A DNA stretch of 17,213 nt from positions 1 through 17,213 of the forward strand of contig JAHLLK010000096.1 in the NCBI GenBank assembly GCA_020444165.1, given 5' to 3'. The DNA comes from Deltaproteobacteria bacterium (GTDB lineage Bacteria; Desulfobacterota; Desulfarculia; Desulfarculales; Desulfarculaceae). Of this stretch, positions 14,112 to 17,213 are shown piece by piece. Position 1 is the first letter of the stretch. The number at the start of each line of letters is the position of its first letter. The notes beneath the pieces are model-generated. The model ran no database searches, was not told the DNA's origin, and was given only the letters and a program-made list of their open reading frames with translations. A program made the translations under genes and the position numbers.

Positions 14112-14552
14112 CTAATCCCCTCTTGGGGCGGCGCGGGGGGTGGCGTGGAGGTCCAGGGGTGGGGGGAGGATGCGGTTGACCGCGACGAGGGCGTCCTTGG
14201 AGCCGCGGCGGGAGAGGCGGCCCCACACCAGGATGAGGGGGTGGGAGAGGAGCACCCGGGCGTTGCCCGGCTGTTGGCGGGGGAACAGGGCCAAGTCCAG
14301 CAGGCCGGTTTCGTCCTCGATGGTGGTGAAGATGACCCGGGTGGCGTTTTTTTGGGGCGGGGTGTGCACGATGATCACCTCGCCGGCCAGCTTGACCGGG
14401 GAGCCGGCCCGCAGGAGGCGCAGGTCCCGGGCGGTGGCGAAGCCGCGCTCCGCCAGCCAGGGGCGCATGGCCTCCAGGGGATGTTGGCTCACCTGCAAGC
14501 CCAGGAGATAGCGCTCGCGGTGGATTTGGGTGAGACGCTCCTGCCAGTCCAT
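14112..14552 (-). CDS. Stand-alone OB-fold protein like the C-terminus of DnaE/DnaE2
   Basis: 146-aa protein matching only the C-terminal end of DNA polymerase III alpha-type polymerases. Residues 17-33, LGLQVSQHPLEAMRPWL, correspond to the polymerase segment before the OB fold; residues 53-91 carry the OB-fold signature (VKLAGEVIIVHTPP..., then TTIEDETGLLDLALFP); 105-117 is the LVWGRLSRRG strand. No polymerase domain is encoded upstream in any frame. Yet the gene has its own GGGAGG Shine-Dalgarno 8 nt before the ATG at 14552 and a strong promoter, so it seems a functional small gene rather than decay debris. In DnaE this OB fold binds single-stranded DNA. Likely role (inference): a nucleic-acid-binding accessory. 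A conserved fragment or pseudogene remains possible. Confidence 0.75.
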   Translation of the reverse strand: MDWQERLTQIHRERYLLGLQVSQHPLEAMRPWLAERGFATARDLRLLRAGSPVKLAGEVIIVHTPPQKNATRVIFTTIEDETGLLDLALFPRQQPGNARVLLSHPLILVWGRLSRRGSKDALVAVNRILPPPLDLHATPRAAPRGD

Positions 14553-14586
14553 GACTTTTCCCTCCCGGCCGGGCAAAGCCGCCCCC

Positions 14587-14616
14587 CCGCGCGCCTGCCG
14601 GCAGCGGGGCGCGCGG
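14587..14616 (-). promoter_or_regulatory. Hairpin in the leader of the OB-fold gene
   Basis: CCGCGCGCC (14587-14595) and GGCGCGCGG (14608-14616) are perfect 9-bp arms around a 12-nt loop that contains the palindrome TGCCGGCA. It lies about 35 nt before the ATG inside the predicted 5' untranslated region. It could affect translation or mRNA stability; no T-run follows, so it is not a terminator. Confidence 0.5.
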
Positions 14617-14653
14617 GAGTTGGCCCGGCTTATTAGCTGTACTTTTGTATAGT

Positions 14654-14682
14654 ATTATAGAGCGAGAACGCGGGGCGGGCAA
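14654..14682 (-). promoter_or_regulatory. Sigma70 promoter of the OB-fold gene
   Basis: Minus strand TTGCCC (14682-14677) and a perfect TATAAT (14659-14654) are 17 nt apart, in an AT-rich island. It is about 100 nt before the OB-fold gene ATG and downstream of the glycosyltransferase stop. This is the strongest promoter match in the window. Confidence 0.75.
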
Positions 14683-14712
14683 GAGGGAGATGGGGGCTGC
14701 GCCGGGAAGGGC

Positions 14713-15849
14713 TCAGGGCCGGGCGTGACGGCGGTAGACCTCTTCGAAGGCGTCCATCATGGCGGCGAGGGAGAACTCGTCCTGGATGCGCTGGCGGGCG
14801 GCCTGGCCCAGGGCGCGGCGGGCCGCGGGGTCCAGGGTGAGCAGCTCGCCCAGGTCCCCGGCCAGGGCCGCGGGGTCGCCGGGCGGCACCACCCGGCCGG
14901 TGTCGCCCACCAGGACGGCGCTGTCGCCGGCATCGGTGACCAGGTTGGGCAGGCCGGCGGCCATGGCCTCGCCCACGGTGTTGGAGAGGCCCTCGGAAAA
15001 GGAGGCGGAAACGTGCAGGTCGCCGGCGGCCAGCCAGCGGGGGATGTCGGAGCGTTCGCCGGCCAGGCGCACCCGGCCGGCCAGGGGTGGGGCCAGGGCC
15101 GCGGCCAGGGCCGGGTTGTCCGGGGTGATCTCCCGGCCAATGAGCAGCAGATGGGCCCGGGGGTGCTGGGGGGCGATCTGGGCCCAGGCTTCCAGGAGCC
15201 CGGCGTGGTTTTTGACCGGGTCGTAGCGGGCCACGCAGAGCACCAGGACGTCCGCGGGGCCGAGGCCCAGCTCGGCGCGCACGGCCTGGCGGGCGGCCTC
15301 GTCGGGCCGGAACACGGTGGTGTCGAAGCCGTTCCGGACCACCTGGAGCCGGGGGCGGTGATAGCCCCGGGCGGCGTGGTGCTCCAGGCCGGCCTGGCTG
15401 TTGGCCAGGATGGCCCGGGGCCGCCGGGAGAGGAGGGCCGCCGCCGTGATGATCCGGCGGGTCAGGGGCTTCAGGTTGATGGCCTCCAGGTCGGAGCATT
15501 GCAGGCTCCAGACCACGGGCAGGCGCAGGAGTTCGCCGGCCAGGAGGCCCAGGAGGTCGGCGTGGTACATCCAGGTCTGGATGAGCTGCGGCCGCTGGCG
15601 GCGGAGGAGCCGCACCAGGGCCGGCAGGCCCTTCACCAGGGCCCCGGGGCCGGGCGCCAGGCCCAGGCTGACCACCTGGGCTCCGCCATCCCGCATGCGG
15701 CCGGCCATGGGGCCTTCGGGCCCCAGGCCCACCACGAAGTGGCGGAGGCGGTTCGGGTCGCTGCCCCGGACCAGGGTGACCAGGTGGTTCTCGGCCCCGC
15801 CGACCATGGTGCCGGTGATGACGTGAAATATGTAAAGGGGCTGGGCCAT
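14713..15849 (-). CDS. GT4-family glycosyltransferase
   Basis: 378-aa GT-B fold enzyme transferring a sugar from a nucleotide-sugar donor, probably to a cell-surface polysaccharide or glycolipid precursor. The N-terminal acceptor domain has HVITGTMVGGAENHL (residues 9-23, with the GGAE turn). The C-terminal donor domain has LCVARYDPVKNHAGLLEAW, DIPRWLAAGDLHVSAS and the EX7E motif in SEGLSNTVGEAMAAGLPNLVT, where the two glutamates bind the donor. The retaining GT4 type is well supported; donor and acceptor are not readable. I chose the ATG at 15849, which has GGAG about 7 nt upstream; the frame extends 52 more codons upstream but those are proline-rich and unconserved. No other surface-sugar genes are beside it. 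Confidence 0.9.
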   Translation of the reverse strand: MAQPLYIFHVITGTMVGGAENHLVTLVRGSDPNRLRHFVVGLGPEGPMAGRMRDGGAQVVSLGLAPGPGALVKGLPALVRLLRRQRPQLIQTWMYHADLLGLLAGELLRLPVVWSLQCSDLEAINLKPLTRRIITAAALLSRRPRAILANSQAGLEHHAARGYHRPRLQVVRNGFDTTVFRPDEAARQAVRAELGLGPADVLVLCVARYDPVKNHAGLLEAWAQIAPQHPRAHLLLIGREITPDNPALAAALAPPLAGRVRLAGERSDIPRWLAAGDLHVSASFSEGLSNTVGEAMAAGLPNLVTDAGDSAVLVGDTGRVVPPGDPAALAGDLGELLTLDPAARRALGQAARQRIQDEFSLAAMMDAFEEVYRRHARP

Positions 15850-16184
15850 GGCCGGCTCCGGGGGCGGTTGGGGGTTCGGGGTGAAGGCCCTGGGGGGAGG
15901 CGGTTCCGCCCTATCCCTAACGGTGGCGGGGCCGGATGTCAAGCCGGAGGCGTGGGGTTCCGGCGGGGGACGAAGGGGAAAGGGCGGCATCGCGGGGCAT
16001 TTCAAGAGATTAGGAAACGTTCCTGAAAAAAATGACCCGCGTGGGGAAAAAAGGTTGCGCCCACCAGATATTGTGGGTAATCATAGGTCTCGTACCACAT
16101 GGTGCGTAGGACGTCACAACATCCTGATCCCCATAAGTAGTCCAGTTCCCGCAAAATTACCTTATTCAGCAGACGGAGTGCGCG
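15850..16184. other. Divergent intergenic region of the glycosyltransferase and nrdD
   Basis: No gene. The half next to the glycosyltransferase (to about 16000) is very GC-rich and featureless. The half next to nrdD is AT-richer and contains two NrdR-box-like palindromes. A GGAA-ACG-TTCC repeat lies at about 16014-16024. I see no confident promoter for the glycosyltransferase. Confidence 0.5.
16061..16107 (+). promoter_or_regulatory. Tandem NrdR-box-like operators upstream of nrdD
   Basis: Box 1 (16061-16076), CCACCAGATATTGTGG, matches 12 of 16 positions of the NrdR box consensus acaCwAtATaTwGtgt. Box 2 (16092-16107) matches 9 of 16. They start exactly 31 bp apart, the spacing (about three helical turns) typical of NrdR-regulated promoters. 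A TTGCGC at 16055-16060 with GGTAAT at 16076-16081 (15-nt spacing) could be the promoter, placing box 1 between the two elements. NrdR represses when dATP/ATP is high. Confidence 0.65.
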
Positions 16185-17213
16185 ATGGCTCAGCTATCGG
16201 TGGTCGAGGGCAAAAGTGTTTCCCACCCCAACACAGACACCACGGACATGGCCCTGTTCGTGCGCACCAGCTCCGAGGAGATGGAGGGATGGGACCGCGC
16301 GCGAATCGAGCAAGCCCTGATCCGCGAGACGCTGCTGGACGACATCACCGCCAAGGACATCTCGGCCGAGGTGGAGGAGCAGATCACCACGGCGGGGATC
16401 AAGCTGGTGACCGCGCCTCTGATCCGCGAGCTGGTCAACGCCAAGCTGATCGAGCGGGGCTTGGAGCGGGAGCGCCTGCGCCACACCCGTTTGGGCGTGC
16501 CCTTGTTTGACGTGGACAACATGATCCGCCTGCCCAACAAGGAGAACGCCAACGTTCCCCACGGGCCGGAGGCCACCAACCTGACCCTGGCCGAGTCCAT
16601 CAAGAAGGAGTACGCGCTGATCAGCGTGTTCTCCCCCGAGGTGGGCGACGCGCACATGGCGGGGGACATCCATTTGCACGACCTGGGCTTTGTGGACCGG
16701 CCCTACTGCTCGGGCCAGAGCCTGGAGTATATCAAGAAATTCGGTCTGAACCTGCCCAACAGCCTGGCCCTGGCCAAGCCGGCCAAGCACGCCGAGGTGT
16801 TGTTGGCCCACATGGTGAAGTTCGCGGCGGCGTTGCAGTCCAATTTCGCCGGGGCCATTGGCTGGGACGCGGTGAACCTGTTCTTCGCGCCGTACCTGGA
16901 GGGCTTGTCCGACGACGAGATCAAGCAACTGGCCCAGATGCTGATCTTCGAATTCAGCCAGCAGGCGGTGGCCCGCGGCGGCCAGGCCATCTTCACGGAC
17001 ATCAACCTCTACTGGGAAGTTCCCAAGCATTTCGAGAACGTGCCGGCCATCGGCCCCAATGGGGAGTACACGGGCAAGACCTACGCCGAGTACGAGACGA
17101 TCGCCCAGAAGTTCGTATGGAAGCTGTTCGAAGTGTACAAGGAGGGTGACGGCGCGGGGCGGCCCTTCTTCTTCCCCAAGCCTCTGGTGCACATCACCGA
17201 GAAGTTCTTCCAG
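16185..17213 (+). CDS. nrdD: Anaerobic ribonucleoside-triphosphate reductase, class III (N-terminal part)
   Basis: First 343 residues of NrdD; the frame is open to the window end, so the glycyl-radical C-terminus is outside. The enzyme reduces ribonucleoside triphosphates to dNTPs without oxygen, after activation by the radical-SAM protein NrdG. Residues about 22-100 form an ATP-cone-like regulatory domain (DMALFVRTSSEEMEGWDRAR, IRELVNAKLIERG). The catalytic barrel follows: NVPHGPEATNLTLAESIKKEY, AGDIHLHDLGFVDRPYCSGQSLEYI, ALQSNFAGAIGWDAVN, RGGQAIFTDINLYW, and RPFFFPKPLVHITEKF. The HDLGF and GGQ..FT segments are standard for NrdD, and the sequence resembles the archaeal/deltaproteobacterial type. 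The ATG at 16185 has GGAG 8 nt upstream. NrdR boxes upstream support control by dNTP level. Confidence 0.93.
   Translation, partial: MAQLSVVEGKSVSHPNTDTTDMALFVRTSSEEMEGWDRARIEQALIRETLLDDITAKDISAEVEEQITTAGIKLVTAPLIRELVNAKLIERGLERERLRHTRLGVPLFDVDNMIRLPNKENANVPHGPEATNLTLAESIKKEYALISVFSPEVGDAHMAGDIHLHDLGFVDRPYCSGQSLEYIKKFGLNLPNSLALAKPAKHAEVLLAHMVKFAAALQSNFAGAIGWDAVNLFFAPYLEGLSDDEIKQLAQMLIFEFSQQAVARGGQAIFTDINLYWEVPKHFENVPAIGPNGEYTGKTYAEYETIAQKFVWKLFEVYKEGDGAGRPFFFPKPLVHITEKFFQ

Noticed and set aside
14633..15499. 288-aa minus-strand alternative frame inside the glycosyltransferase
   Set aside because: Proline/arginine-rich shadow frame; the overlapping frame carries the GT4 EX7E motif.
16194..17192. 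332-aa minus-strand frame opposite nrdD
   Set aside because: Antisense of the well-conserved NrdD catalytic domain, low-complexity composition.

Overview
This window is high-GC bacterial chromosome. It suggests an anaerobic Desulfobacterota-type (deltaproteobacterial) organism, possibly near the Desulfarculales. The clues are an oxygen-sensitive class III ribonucleotide reductase, a phenylacetate-CoA ligase standing alone, a probable selenocysteine-containing DsbA-like protein, and cysteine-cluster proteins (YkgJ family, C_GCAxxG_C_C family). The taxonomic placement is inference; no rRNA or other marker is present.

Layout, left to right. (1) 52-2734, minus strand: a two-gene unit of a cNMP-binding/CBS/DUF294 nucleotidyltransferase-like signalling protein followed 1 nt later by a DnaQ-type DEDDh exonuclease. 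(2) 3121-6632, minus: a compact de novo NAD operon, nadA-nadC-nadB, with gaps of about 30 nt, its own Shine-Dalgarno sites and a candidate sigma70 promoter. (3) 6633-7226: an intergenic stretch without genes but with strong inverted repeats. (4) 7227-8687, minus: an SGNH/GDSL hydrolase preceded by a DsbA/FrnE-like thioredoxin-fold protein whose active site reads TGA-Pro-Trp-Cys, with hairpins just downstream of the TGA. (5) 8844-10013, minus: an HDOD-domain signalling protein with a TTGACA promoter and an intrinsic terminator. (6) 10274-11572, minus: paaK with a textbook terminator, divergent from (7) 11856-13676, plus: a YkgJ-like cysteine-cluster protein, a 54-aa DUF1328 membrane protein and a C_GCAxxG_C_C protein. 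(8) 13677-14111: a terminator-rich convergent region with a 27-bp perfect inverted repeat and one copy of a 34-bp dispersed repeat. (9) 14112-15849, minus: a stand-alone OB-fold protein resembling only the C-terminus of DNA polymerase III alpha/DnaE2, and a GT4 glycosyltransferase. (10) 16185-17213, plus: nrdD, cut by the window end, preceded by two NrdR-box-like palindromes 31 bp apart.

The genes make NAD (nadABC), dNTPs without oxygen (nrdD), activate aryl acids (paaK), handle thiol/disulfide chemistry (seleno-DsbA) and transduce signals (DUF294, HDOD). The strongest single observation is the in-frame TGA at the first cysteine position of the DsbA-like CPWC motif. An ordinary gene caller would start this gene too late and lose the catalytic site.
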